Below the pieces are notes generated by a model, which was given only the letters and a program-made list of their open reading frames with translations, ran no database searches and was not told the DNA's origin. A stretch of 64,000 bases of DNA from Moellerella sp963519845 (GTDB lineage Bacteria > Pseudomonadota > Gammaproteobacteria > Enterobacterales > Enterobacteriaceae), in contig CAUQNX010000004.1 in NCBI GenBank assembly GCA_963519845.1, positions 1 to 64,000 on the forward strand, given 5' to 3'. Position numbers and translations under genes: made by a program. How positions within the stretch are numbered: position 1 is the first letter of the stretch; each line of letters begins with the position of its first letter. Of the stretch, positions 11,701 to 19,524 are shown in pieces.

Positions 11701-12134
11701 CACTGAGGACGATAGACCAGATATTGGTCAAAGAGGTCGGCGATACGACCAGCCAATTGATGTAGTTTTCGTTTATCCAAATCTTCGTTTAGATAATATT
11801 TTAATGATACAAACTCAATCTCATCAATTAGTTGAGGCAATAGTGTCATTAGCTTCCAAGTCATGGCATCTTTAGTAAAGGCACTCTCTTTAGGAATATC
11901 AGGTAACACTCGGCTAAACATATCCCAAATAAAAGTAGCTGGAAGTGGGTAACGAATATTTGCAGCAATACCAAAACGTTGAGCTAAAGCGATTTGCAAC
12001 CACTGAGACATACCCGGGCTTTGTACCAATACCAACTCTTGTTCAAAGGGATGCGACAATGGCTGGCTTTCCATTAAATGTGCTATCAGCTCTTTCAATA
12101 TATCTAACTGATTAGAATGATAAACCTGAAACAT
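8760..12134 (-). CDS. recC: Exodeoxyribonuclease V subunit gamma RecC (Chi recognition)
   Basis: RecC holds RecB and RecD together, splits the DNA strands and reads the Chi sequence. The 1124-aa length matches E. coli RecC (1122), and the N-terminus (MFQVYHSNQLDILKELI) and the segment SPGMSQWLQ are typical. RecC contains inactivated helicase and nuclease folds, so no Walker motif is expected. The ATG at 12134 follows GGAGAG and lies inside the 3' end of the ppdC-like gene, giving a 23-nt overlap. This makes recC the fifth gene of a unit that begins with pseudopilin genes. The ptrA ATG is 17 nt downstream of the recC stop. Confidence 0.97.
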   Translation of the reverse strand: MFQVYHSNQLDILKELIAHLMESQPLSHPFEQELVLVQSPGMSQWLQIALAQRFGIAANIRYPLPATFIWDMFSRVLPDIPKESAFTKDAMTWKLMTLLPQLIDEIEFVSLKYYLNEDLDKRKLHQLAGRIADLFDQYLVYRPQWLESWQNNQLIEGLSDNQLWQKRLWLALSEYTEQLGQPRWHRANLYQYFIQQLASNNNLKDKLPSRIFICGISSLPPVYLQAISALGQHVDIHLMFTNPCRYYWGDIQDYSFLAKLKSRKLRHYQNKHEIPRFKLEEHADKLFNEDGEQELTNPLLASWGRLGRDNLYHIAQIENINEIDAFVDTERSTLLENLQQDILNLEDHAQLGIDEESFDHSGSKFSMSADDQSVTFHSCHSAQREVEILQDSLLSLFEQDPTLTPRDIIIMVADIDKYTPFIQAVFGNSSSARYMPFSISDRKAGQAHPILQAFIALLDLPQSRFTTEQVLALLEVSAFADRFSIDESELNLLRRWVNESGIRWGLDDDNVQSFDLPITGQNTWQFGLSRMLVGYAMDSRNGPWRDILPYDESSGLAAQLAGKLAELMDALKEWRFILSQEQSLTNWMPVCQKLVERFFSADSDTELILALVVEQWQKRVENGIKSHYTADIPLRLIRDELAMAFDEEKISQRFLAGAINFCTLMPMRSVPFKVVCLLGMNDGVYPRNIPPLGFDLMIEKPQRGDRKRRDDDRYLFLEALNSAGQQLYISYIGLSIRDNQTLNPSVLVNELLDYICQSFCLEGDETLNIDQSAQRLRQHLVTQHSRVPFAEENFDLSNPYQSFASEWLPAAKNEGKEHTPFCLALPDTERSYEVSVEQLLRFYRHPIRAFFQQRLKVHFSIEETELPEEEPFVLDNLFRYKINERLLDHLIQEQAAEPFFDALKASGQLPAKQFGYLFWEKQVIDMQPLAEKIKQQQDVVIDVAVNLRCGDIQLVGQLKQAQPEGILRYRPAFLTANDGLQLWIEHLIFNLVESEGESIALGRDNTHWNFRAIEKERAQIYLMQLVDGYLQGLNTPLLLLNQSGWSWLMACYDKKSVVFDFESEDVLLKAHSVLLQNLQGSSMKRGEMIDDYILRAFRSIDADFIQSLQANARHYLLPMAEYLK

Positions 12135-12498
12135 TGTCTCTCTCCATTGAACAAACCCATCTCTTTGATGAATATTCTTTTTCAGATGCAGTTAAAACAA
12201 AGGTCACCTCATGACAATAAGATGTTTTTTTAACGACGTGAGATCTGATCTTCCATTCATTATTTTTATCATTAGGATCAGGGCTCAATGAGCTGATCCT
12301 ATTTAAACCTGCGGAATGAAGCTCTAATGATTGATGAAGCTTTCTCGATACAGCCGTTTTTTCCCATATCTGATGAAAATTCAATATGATATATTGATAA
12401 TAGTTTAGCAGTGCTATGAGTAAAATACCAAAAATCAATGAAGCTAATAGTGCTTCTATCAGTATAATTCCCTGTTGTTTATTATCATCTTGATTCAT
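12112..12498 (-). CDS. ppdC: Prepilin peptidase-dependent protein C-like minor pseudopilin
   Basis: This is a small type IV pilin-like protein (128 aa). Its N-terminus has the prepilin processing signal: a short charged leader ending QQG, then IILIEALLASLIF with glutamate at +5, followed by about 20 hydrophobic residues. Minor pseudopilins of this class prime assembly of type II secretion or type IV pilus-like filaments in the inner membrane after cleavage by prepilin peptidase. I choose the ATG at 12498, because it forms an ATGA overlap with the ygdB stop; a GTG at 12504 is also possible. The assignment to ppdC rests mainly on position between ygdB and recC, as sequence similarity beyond the N-terminus is hard to judge. 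Confidence 0.8.
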   Translation of the reverse strand: MNQDDNKQQGIILIEALLASLIFGILLIALLNYYQYIILNFHQIWEKTAVSRKLHQSLELHSAGLNRISSLSPDPNDKNNEWKIRSHVVKKTSYCHEVTFVLTASEKEYSSKRWVCSMERDNVSGLSF

Positions 12499-12944
12499 AA
12501 ACACATCTTCACATTTTTAATCGGACAATAATCAAGCCAACCACCTTTAACTGGTGAGAGTTGGCTAGTCTGATTATTGGCTTTATTCATCCATTGATAA
12601 GTAATCAGACTCTTTTTATCATCAAACTTGCCTTTACCTGCCAACAAAAATAGTTTACTTGAAACTTTAAGTAAGCAACTTTCAAGTTGAGCGGTTAAGT
12701 TACGCTCACACCGCCAACCGATCATATTATCCAGCTTCCAACTGATTCTTTTTCCCCACGCCAGCGATGATTCTGCCTGACTAAATGCGGTTAAGTAATT
12801 TTGTTCTTTTACCCAAGCGATCATCATCCTTTGCTGATAAAAGTGCAGTGTTTTCAATAAAAAAATACCGAGCGTTGCTAAAACCACCACCATAATTAGC
12901 GCAATACTACCCTGTTGCTTATACTGAGAGTGGTTTATGCTCAT
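12495..12944 (-). CDS. ygdB: YgdB-family pilus-assembly-linked protein (DUF2509)
   Basis: A 149-aa protein with one N-terminal membrane segment (SIALIMVVVLATLGIFLLK, residues about 13-31) after a short polar leader ending QQG. The segment resembles a pilin, but lacks glutamate at +5, as in PilX/GspK-like members. The rest contains several cysteines (CERN, CLLK and a CPIKNVKMC tail), which suggests a periplasmic disulfide-containing domain. It lies between ppdB and ppdC with ATGA overlaps on both sides, the same order as in E. coli, and that context carries the name. Role in a pseudopilus tip complex is inferred. Confidence 0.82.
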   Translation of the reverse strand: MSINHSQYKQQGSIALIMVVVLATLGIFLLKTLHFYQQRMMIAWVKEQNYLTAFSQAESSLAWGKRISWKLDNMIGWRCERNLTAQLESCLLKVSSKLFLLAGKGKFDDKKSLITYQWMNKANNQTSQLSPVKGGWLDYCPIKNVKMCL

Positions 12945-13537
12945 ACTAGATTCCTTAAATAAACGACGAGGCGATAATCAAACGTTTTATTCGCTTTATG
13001 TAGCGCTCTCACTCTCAGCTCCATAGTCAGCAAATGGCTATCTTGAAGCAAAGAATATTGCAGTTTCTCGACTTGCAACAAAGTCGGATCAAACAAACTA
13101 TTACCATGATCATCATTACAAACTGGTGTCCCACGAGTAGATTCGAGCCGCCCTTTTCGCAAACGATAAGTAAAATAATCTGCCCTTTTTGTTTTGGTGC
13201 CAGTCCATTTACCATTAAGATCTTGATCATAAGAGTAGATAATACAAGATCTTTCGGCCTCACCCGCTTCTGATGCAATGGTAATGGGGCTCCCTTTACA
13301 GTTTTCTACACAATAGCCGATACGACGAAAATCCTTTTCCATATTAGTCAAAACTTTCGATACATCTCTATCAATTTGATAATGAATAAAAGACGTCGAA
13401 ATATTAGAAGCAAAGATGGGATAAGTTTGAACGACAGCTAGACATACCAGACTGGTGATTGATAGCGCGACTAATGTCTCGAGTAAAGAGAAACCGGCTT
13501 GTTTTGAGTCCATCCTTTTTCTATTCATTTTTAACAT
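12941..13537 (-). CDS. ppdB: Prepilin peptidase-dependent protein B-like minor pseudopilin
   Basis: A 198-aa type IV pilin-like protein. The leader ends KQAG, then FSLLETLVALSITSL has glutamate at +5, the classic prepilin peptidase site, followed by a hydrophobic alpha-helix. The C-terminal domain has a cysteine pair (YCVENC) and a further cysteine (PVCND). It is of the PilW/GspJ kind and is predicted to sit in the inner membrane and join a minor-pilin complex. The ATG at 13537 overlaps the ppdA stop by 7 nt. Internal ATGs at 13528 and 13513 exist but have no better ribosome binding site. Confidence 0.85.
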   Translation of the reverse strand: MLKMNRKRMDSKQAGFSLLETLVALSITSLVCLAVVQTYPIFASNISTSFIHYQIDRDVSKVLTNMEKDFRRIGYCVENCKGSPITIASEAGEAERSCIIYSYDQDLNGKWTGTKTKRADYFTYRLRKGRLESTRGTPVCNDDHGNSLFDPTLLQVEKLQYSLLQDSHLLTMELRVRALHKANKTFDYRLVVYLRNLV

Positions 13538-14010
13538 TTCGCTATGCCTCTTATTTTTGATCCTGCAAAATTATTACAGAGACGAATACGACCTAAAGAG
13601 GATACAACAACTGAAATACGCCCTGCGCTATTTTGTATCGATAGACTAAACCCATGACTGGTTCCTTCCTTACCATAAAAATTAATATCCGTTCGATTAG
13701 CATGATAAAGTCGAATATCTTCAAATGGATGTTCAAAACGCTGAGCATCACTATTACTAGCACCAGTATAAAAAGTTAATTGCCACTCGGTCGGATGAAC
13801 GACAATTTTAAGTATTTTTTCCAGATTAAAATAAATTGCCTCCATTAGGTTAGAATGAATGAAATAAGCAATTCGATTTGCCGTTTCAATCAATTGGATT
13901 CTTTGTTGCTGTTGATGCCAATGATAAACACCATAAGAGAGTGTTAGTGATACAATTAACATCACAACCATCATTTCAATTAACGTAAATCCCCGCTGTT
14001 TATTATTCAT
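13531..14010 (-). CDS. ppdA: Prepilin peptidase-dependent protein A-like minor pseudopilin
   Basis: A 159-aa pseudopilin of the GspH/FimT kind and the first gene of the minus-strand pseudopilin-recBCD unit. The leader MNNKQRG is followed by FTLIEMMVVMLIVSLTLS: glycine at -1, phenylalanine at +1 and glutamate at +5, so prepilin peptidase processing is expected. The C-terminal globular part has the usual strand pattern and two cysteines near the end (LCNNF and AKC). A GAGAAAGCAG stretch precedes the ATG. A long AT-rich non-coding stretch upstream (14011-14573) presumably holds the promoter of the whole unit. Confidence 0.86.
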   Translation of the reverse strand: MNNKQRGFTLIEMMVVMLIVSLTLSYGVYHWHQQQQRIQLIETANRIAYFIHSNLMEAIYFNLEKILKIVVHPTEWQLTFYTGASNSDAQRFEHPFEDIRLYHANRTDINFYGKEGTSHGFSLSIQNSAGRISVVVSSLGRIRLCNNFAGSKIRGIAKC

Positions 14011-14573
14011 CTGCTTTCTCTACTTATGACAATACAAGGCGTTATCATCACTAATCAAAAGTTGAGATAAAAGAAATCCTTCTTTATCTTATGAAGCCTT
14101 TCGCAAGTAGAAGTAAATAAATAGATATTTTATTTATTTTTTGCGAAGTTACTCGCAATCATATGGATTGATAAAGAAAAATCGGCAATATGCTGTTTAA
14201 ATAATACAGGTTGTCAGGCCGCCATTATTTATTATTAGTTTTGATATATTGAAGACTAGCTTGAAAAAAATAGTAGTAGATGTGATTAAAATTATTGAGC
14301 TGAAAATATCTTTATATAGAGAAAAATAGAGAAAAGTTAAATAAAAACTATTACTTAGTGAAGATGAAAAGCTATTGATTAAATAAATAGAAAGAATGCT
14401 TAATATTATCCATAATGAAATAGGCTTTTTATTGACTATCCTTAGTTATATTTCATTTTTGCTATTAAAAAGCAGATATATTTTCTATATAAATATGAGC
14501 ACTATATAAATTAATACTCAGACCGAATAACTTAATCCATCTGAGCATTAATGATAACAATATTATCGATTAA
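14011..14573. other. AT-rich intergenic region upstream of ppdA, no gene seen
   Basis: This 563-nt stretch between thyA and ppdA is strikingly AT-rich and has no credible open frame. It holds a nested inverted repeat at 14100-14147: an outer TTCGCAA/TTGCGAA pair encloses an all-AT stem AAATAAATA/TATTTATTT (14115-14123 with 14131-14139). A weak CTCAGA...TCTGAG repeat lies at 14517-14545, just past thyA. The promoter of the pseudopilin-recBCD unit is expected here, but I cannot pick it out among the many AT-rich hexamers. Confidence 0.6.
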
Positions 14574-15425
14574 CTAAACCGTAAAAGGATATTTAATCGC
14601 ATCATGATGTTGATAACCTTCTACAGAGAAATCATCAGTAGTAACCCAAGTTTCAAGATCATTTAATGAGATTATTTTAGGATTAATCAATAATTGAGGC
14701 GATGGATATGGCTCACGTTCAAGCTGTACTTCTTTCATCAAGGCTAATTGGTTTTCATAGATATGCGCATTAACAATCTTATGGTAGGCCTTACCCGGTT
14801 TATGCCCAGTGATACGAGCCATTAGTGCAAGTAAAACAAAACACTGAATTTGATTGAAGTTCAAACCAAGTGGAACATCACAGCTACGTTGATATGAGGT
14901 GAGATGCAGAGTATCACCGAGCAGAGAAAAGGTATGAGTATGCATACAAGGCCGTAAGCAACCCATCTCAAATTCACCGGGATTATAAAAAGTGATAATT
15001 TCAGATCTATCATCGATGCCATTTTGTAGATTATTAACTACTTTTTTTAGCTGATCTAAATGCGTTCCATCAGGCCGCTGCCACGAACGACCTTGTACAC
15101 CATAGACTCGGCCCATATCATCCTCACCTTTACGATAAGGATTATTTAGCCATGCTTGATTGTCATTAGCGTTTGCATTCCAAGTGTTACAGCCAATCGC
15201 CCTGAATTGCTCAGCATTGTCATAGCCACGCAGATAACCGAGTAACTCCGCAATCGCCGCTTTATAAAAACTTTTGCGCGTTGTGATCAGCGGAAATTTA
15301 TTATTTGCAACGTCATACTCTAAATCAGCATTGATCACTGTCAGACAACGAACACCCGTCCGTTTATTTTCAATCCACTGCCCTTCATCAATGATACGCT
15401 GACACAGCGCCAAATATGCCTTCAT
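14574..15425 (-). CDS. thyA: Thymidylate synthase (283-aa type)
   Basis: ThyA converts dUMP to dTMP with methylene-tetrahydrofolate, the only de novo route to thymidylate in most enterics. The catalytic region is clear: CLRPCMHTH, QRSCDVPLGLNFN (the nucleophile is the Cys of RSCDVP) and the dUMP-binding end YHKIVNAHIYENQL. The ATG at 15425 (MKAYLALCQRI) follows AAGAGAG; an in-frame TTG further upstream is unlikely. At 283 aa it is longer than the 264-aa E. coli enzyme. In length and wording (NPYRKGEDDMGRVYGVQGR) it resembles the form I know from Vibrio and Haemophilus. Its position next to lgt is nevertheless the usual enteric one. Confidence 0.96.
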   Translation of the reverse strand: MKAYLALCQRIIDEGQWIENKRTGVRCLTVINADLEYDVANNKFPLITTRKSFYKAAIAELLGYLRGYDNAEQFRAIGCNTWNANANDNQAWLNNPYRKGEDDMGRVYGVQGRSWQRPDGTHLDQLKKVVNNLQNGIDDRSEIITFYNPGEFEMGCLRPCMHTHTFSLLGDTLHLTSYQRSCDVPLGLNFNQIQCFVLLALMARITGHKPGKAYHKIVNAHIYENQLALMKEVQLEREPYPSPQLLINPKIISLNDLETWVTTDDFSVEGYQHHDAIKYPFTV

Positions 15426-15475
15426 AATCGCTCTCTTGTTCAACCGCCTCGTGGCAACAAGGCGGTATATTCATA

Positions 15476-16378
15476 TTATTTATTTAATGATTCAGATTTA
15501 GGCTCAGCTTGTGCCGGGATATTTTTACCGTATTTATAAGCCCAGATAATCATTAATATTCCGGCAATAATCATAGGTACGGATAATATTTGCCCCATAC
15601 TGATACCGCCAAATAATCCTAATTGAGAATCAGGCTGACGGAAGAATTCTACGATAATACGGAATGCGCCATAACCAATTAAAAATAATCCAGAGACACT
15701 TCCCATTGGGCGAGGTTTACGCACAAAAATATTCAGGATAATAAAGAGCACTATCCCTTCTAAGATCATTTCATAAAGTTGGGAAGGATGGCGAGGTAAT
15801 ACACCAAACTGATTCAAGGTATCCATCAAGCTAGGATCTTGTATGGCGAGTTGAATATCTTCACTACGGGAGTTCGGAAACAGCATCGCCCATGGGGTAT
15901 CAAATGTGACTCGTCCCCAGAGTTCACCATTGATAAAGTTACCAATACGACCCATGCCTAAACCAAAGGGAACTAAAGGCGCAATAAAGTCAGCCACTTG
16001 GAGAAAACGACGGCGAGTACGACGTGCAAACCACACCATTGCCAAAATCACTCCCACTAAACCACCATGGAATGACATGCCACCATCCCAAATTCTAAAC
16101 AGGTAAAGTGGATCAGCAAGGAAAGTTGGCAGATTATAGAATAAGACGTAGCCTAAACGACCACCAAGGAAGACACCGACAAAGCCGATATACAGTAGGT
16201 TTTCTACCTCATTTTTCGTCCAACCGCTATTCGGTTTAGCTGCGCGTCGATTGGCTAGCCATAAGGCAAAAACAAAGCCCACTAAGTACATAAAACCATA
16301 CCAGTGCAGCGCGACTGGGCCAATCGAAAACATTACAGGATCAATTTCAGGAAGTGTCAGATAGCTCGTGCTCATCAT
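15476..16378 (-). CDS. lgt: Prolipoprotein diacylglyceryl transferase
   Basis: Lgt transfers diacylglycerol from phosphatidylglycerol to the lipobox cysteine of prolipoproteins, the first step of lipoprotein maturation in the inner membrane. The 300-aa product has seven hydrophobic stretches, the family signature GRIGNFINGELWGR near residues 143-156, and the conserved SFHGGLVG with its essential His. The first two codons are both ATG and either could be the start. It lies 50 nt upstream of thyA on the same strand and 81 nt after ptsP, as in E. coli. The C-terminus is a short polar tail. Confidence 0.96.
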   Translation of the reverse strand: MMSTSYLTLPEIDPVMFSIGPVALHWYGFMYLVGFVFALWLANRRAAKPNSGWTKNEVENLLYIGFVGVFLGGRLGYVLFYNLPTFLADPLYLFRIWDGGMSFHGGLVGVILAMVWFARRTRRRFLQVADFIAPLVPFGLGMGRIGNFINGELWGRVTFDTPWAMLFPNSRSEDIQLAIQDPSLMDTLNQFGVLPRHPSQLYEMILEGIVLFIILNIFVRKPRPMGSVSGLFLIGYGAFRIIVEFFRQPDSQLGLFGGISMGQILSVPMIIAGILMIIWAYKYGKNIPAQAEPKSESLNK

Positions 16379-16459
16379 GCCCCACTGTTGTTTATATAAT
16401 AAAATTGTACCGCATCATACTACAGGCAGGCGGCAGATAAGGAACAGATTTACCAAGGT

Positions 16460-18706
16460 TTAACTACCACCGCGAACTAAACCGCCAATTCCACACTGTT
16501 CGATAAAATCTGTGGCTAATTTTTTGACTTCTGCACTGGTCTCTGCCAATAAAACCGCAGACACCAGCGGGGCGATCATTTCAGGTGATAAATGACCGAC
16601 CAGATATTTGATTCGCGGGACACTACGGCCACTCATACTTAGGTTTCGGTATCCTAAACCAAGCAGTACAAGCGCCCCTAATGGATGACCCGCCATTTCG
16701 CCGCAAACACTGATAGGAATATCCATTTTATGGCATTCATCAAAGGCCATTTTAAGAAAGCGAATAACTGCGGGATGTAAATTATCATAGATAGCAGCCA
16801 CGTGGGTATTATTGCGATCGACCGCCAGCAGATATTGGGTTAAATCATTGGTACCGATAGAGATAAAATCAATGCGCGATTTTAATTGTGGAATCAGAAA
16901 TACCAATGAAGGTACTTCTAGCATCACTCCAATAGGTGGCATAGCGATCTCTCGGCCGATCATTTGCTCAATCTCTTGTTTAGCTCGCTGTATCAGGCTT
17001 AATGCCTCATCAATTTCCTCAATACTGGTCACCATCGGTAAGAGTATTTTTAAATTATTGATATTCACATTGGCTCTCAGCATCGCTCTAAGTTGGATCA
17101 AAAATATCTCGGGCTGATCCAACATAATACGTATTCCACGCCAGCCTAAACAAGGGTTCTCTTCACTGATCGGCATATAAGGCAGCTGTTTATCCGCCCC
17201 TATATCGAGGATACGCAAAACAACTGGTTTATCGGCAAATAGCTGTAACATCTCTTGATATAGCTGTTTTTGTTCATCTTCTGAAGGAAAACCATTATGC
17301 AACATAAAGGGCAACTCAGTTCGATACAATCCTACACCATCAACGGCTTGATTGATTTGTTGCTCATATTTCAGGCTAAGACCTGCATTTAGTTGAATAC
17401 AAACCGACTCACCATTACTGAGCTCCGCTTGCTGCTCTAATGCGCCGTCAGCAAGACGACTTAACACTCGATCTTCTTCAATGATTTGATTATATTCTTG
17501 GATAATAATATTTTCAGGTTCAATAAAAATATCACCACGATAACCATCAAGAATTAATAACCGATTATGGAGCAACGAAGGCTCGATATCCGCCCCCATA
17601 ATCGCAGGTATTCCCATCGCGCGGATCAAGATCGCCGAATGAGAGTGAGTTGCGCCATCTCGCACAATAACACCCGCAAGTTGCTCGATAGGAATTTCGG
17701 CTAATAAACTCGCACTAAGCTCATCAGCAACCAGAATAAAACGATCAGGCCACTGCTCGGTTGCCATTAAATCATCATCAAGATGAAATAATAAGCGTTG
17801 ACCTAGAGCGCGCAGATCAGAAGCGCGCTCGCGAAGATAGAGATCATTTAAACGCGAAAACTGTTCAACATAGTCTTCAATAACCGTTTTAACCGCCCAC
17901 TCGGCAATAAAACCCGCTTCTATGGTAGAGAATAGCCGCTTTTTCAGTTGAGAATCATTAAGTAGGTGATTGTATAAATCAAAAATAGCCGCACTCTCTT
18001 TCTGTGCATTGGCCATAAAGCGCTTACTTGTTCGCCTACATTCAGCTTCAGCAGCCTCTAAGGCTTCAATCAGACGATGTTTCTCAACATCAGAATCGAG
18101 AGCCGAAGCCTGATAAATATTTTCGAGTAGCGGTTGTGAGTTATCTTGCCAACCATAAGCCATTGCTACCCCATTGGAGATAGGTAGCGCTTTGATACGG
18201 CTCTGACGATATTGACCGAAGAGTCCTTTGGTCTGGGCTTGGGCTAAAATCGCCGCCAGTTGCATCGCCAAGGTGACGATAAAAGACTCTTCTGTTTCAT
18301 TGAAAAGTCGACGGTCTCGCTGTTGAACAACTAACACACCCAACAGTTGACGCCGATGAACAACAGGAACACCGAGAAAAGCCCGTAATTGGCTCTCTCG
18401 AAGTTGAGGTAATAGCTTAAATTCAGGGTGTTCGCGGACATCGGCTAGATTTAACATTTCAGAGCGGCGGCCAACAGCACCGACCACACCTTCATCAAAT
18501 CCTAATCGAACCGCGATCCCTTTAGGTTTTTTCAACCCCTTTGTTGCCATCAAGTAGTAGCACTCGCGCTGATGGTCCGCCAGATAGATGGAACAGACAT
18601 CTGTTCGCATCGCATGACAGGTTTCATTTACCAGCAACTCAAGTGCTTCAGCCAAGTTGGCAGCCATCGCAACCTTTTCAACAATTTCCCGTAAATGCAT
18701 CAGCAT
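16460..18706 (-). CDS. ptsP: Phosphoenolpyruvate-protein phosphotransferase PtsP (EI-Ntr)
   Basis: PtsP is enzyme I of the nitrogen phosphotransferase system and passes phosphate from PEP to NPr. Residues about 1-160 form a GAF domain (sensing nitrogen status in the family), followed by the EI helical domain, the swivelling His domain with the phosphorylated histidine in DGATHSHSAILIRA, and the PEP-binding TIM barrel (VDGVGLYRTELPF, LEVPSLVF, SIGTNDLTQY, VCGEMAGHP). The length of 748 aa matches E. coli. The ATG is preceded by AGG nine bases upstream, and the gene begins 8 nt after the rppH stop, so the two are probably cotranscribed. Confidence 0.97.
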   Translation of the reverse strand: MLMHLREIVEKVAMAANLAEALELLVNETCHAMRTDVCSIYLADHQRECYYLMATKGLKKPKGIAVRLGFDEGVVGAVGRRSEMLNLADVREHPEFKLLPQLRESQLRAFLGVPVVHRRQLLGVLVVQQRDRRLFNETEESFIVTLAMQLAAILAQAQTKGLFGQYRQSRIKALPISNGVAMAYGWQDNSQPLLENIYQASALDSDVEKHRLIEALEAAEAECRRTSKRFMANAQKESAAIFDLYNHLLNDSQLKKRLFSTIEAGFIAEWAVKTVIEDYVEQFSRLNDLYLRERASDLRALGQRLLFHLDDDLMATEQWPDRFILVADELSASLLAEIPIEQLAGVIVRDGATHSHSAILIRAMGIPAIMGADIEPSLLHNRLLILDGYRGDIFIEPENIIIQEYNQIIEEDRVLSRLADGALEQQAELSNGESVCIQLNAGLSLKYEQQINQAVDGVGLYRTELPFMLHNGFPSEDEQKQLYQEMLQLFADKPVVLRILDIGADKQLPYMPISEENPCLGWRGIRIMLDQPEIFLIQLRAMLRANVNINNLKILLPMVTSIEEIDEALSLIQRAKQEIEQMIGREIAMPPIGVMLEVPSLVFLIPQLKSRIDFISIGTNDLTQYLLAVDRNNTHVAAIYDNLHPAVIRFLKMAFDECHKMDIPISVCGEMAGHPLGALVLLGLGYRNLSMSGRSVPRIKYLVGHLSPEMIAPLVSAVLLAETSAEVKKLATDFIEQCGIGGLVRGGS

Positions 18707-18714
18707 AAAATAGC

Positions 18715-19245
18715 CTAATATCGTCTACGACGATTGGAATAAGGTGTACGTTGTACAGGCTGAGGTTCTTGCACTGGCATCACGATAGGCGAAAATTCTT
18801 TCATTACACGGCGATAAACTTCCCGCTTAAAGGAAACAACTTGCCGAACTGGATACCAATAGCTAACCCATCGCCAGCCATCAAATTCTGGCGATTTACT
18901 GCGCTGCACATTAATTTCAGCCTCATTACTTTGCAGTTGGAGAAGAAACCAACGCTGTTTTTGGCCAATACAGACAGGTTTTGTATCCCAACGCACCAAA
19001 CGTTTGGGTAATTTGTAACGCAACCAATTACGAGTAGAAGCAAGTAATTTAACGTCTTTACGTTGCAATCCTACCTCTTCATAAAGTTCCCGATACATGG
19101 CTTGTTCTGGTGATTCCCCCGGGTTAATACCGCCTTGAGGAAACTGCCATGAATGTTGACCATAGCGGCGAGCCCATAAAACTTGGCCATGCCGATTACA
19201 AATTACAATTCCTACATTCGGGCGGTAGCCATCATCATCGATCAC
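18715..19245 (-). CDS. rppH: RNA pyrophosphohydrolase (Nudix)
   Basis: RppH removes pyrophosphate from 5' triphosphate ends of mRNA and so triggers RNase E-dependent decay. The Nudix box is intact (GGINPGES, then REL and EEVGL) at about residues 38-60. The 176-aa length equals that of E. coli, and the tail is basic (RTPYSNRRRRY). The start is GTG at 19245 (reads MIDDDGYRPNVGI) with GAGGT seven bases upstream. It faces away from the thiamine operon; the 279 nt between them hold the thiB promoter and TPP riboswitch. Confidence 0.96.
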   Translation of the reverse strand: MIDDDGYRPNVGIVICNRHGQVLWARRYGQHSWQFPQGGINPGESPEQAMYRELYEEVGLQRKDVKLLASTRNWLRYKLPKRLVRWDTKPVCIGQKQRWFLLQLQSNEAEINVQRSKSPEFDGWRWVSYWYPVRQVVSFKREVYRRVMKEFSPIVMPVQEPQPVQRTPYSNRRRRY

Positions 19246-19325
19246 CAGACTACCTCAATAACCAAATTTGAAAGATAGCTAATTGTTTCATACATACCCC
19301 AATGGGTAAACCTATATCAATAGAG

Positions 19326-19354
19326 TTTGCAGATATGTACGAAGTCACTACAAT
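19326..19354 (+). promoter_or_regulatory. Candidate sigma-70 promoter of the thiBPQ operon
   Basis: TTTGCA (19326-19331) is followed after 17 nt by TACAAT (19349-19354), a five-of-six match to the -10 box. Transcription would start about 6-8 nt on, right at the first base-paired helix of the TPP riboswitch, which is where a leader should begin. The -35 match is moderate. Confidence 0.5.
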
Positions 19355-19363
19355 AGCTATTGT

Positions 19364-19449
19364 CTCAACGGGGTGCTATGGGAATAAAAACCAGGCTGAG
19401 AGAAAACCCGTCGAACCTGATCCGACTAATATCGGTGTAGGGATTTGAG
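19364..19449 (+). promoter_or_regulatory. TPP riboswitch (THI element) controlling thiBPQ
   Basis: The conserved thi-box core is present: GGGGTGC, then GGCTGAGAG, ACCCGTCGAACCTGATC and GGTGTAGGGA. The closing helix P1 is CTCAA (19364-19368) with TTGAG (19445-19449). It sits between the candidate promoter and thiB, the first gene of a thiamine uptake operon, so it is expected to shut expression down when thiamine pyrophosphate is plentiful. There is no T-run terminator before thiB. TCCTG (19492-19496) can pair with the CAGGA of the thiB ribosome binding site, which suggests control of translation. Confidence 0.95.
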
Positions 19450-19524
19450 CTGCTAGTCTGTCCATGATTTCCATCATAGTGACGCCTCAGATCCTGTGTA
19501 ATCCCCAACTGACTCAGGAGTGAA

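Noticed and set aside
14517..14545. CTCAGA...TCTGAG repeat as thyA terminator
   Set aside because: Only 6 bp with a 17-nt loop and no T-run.
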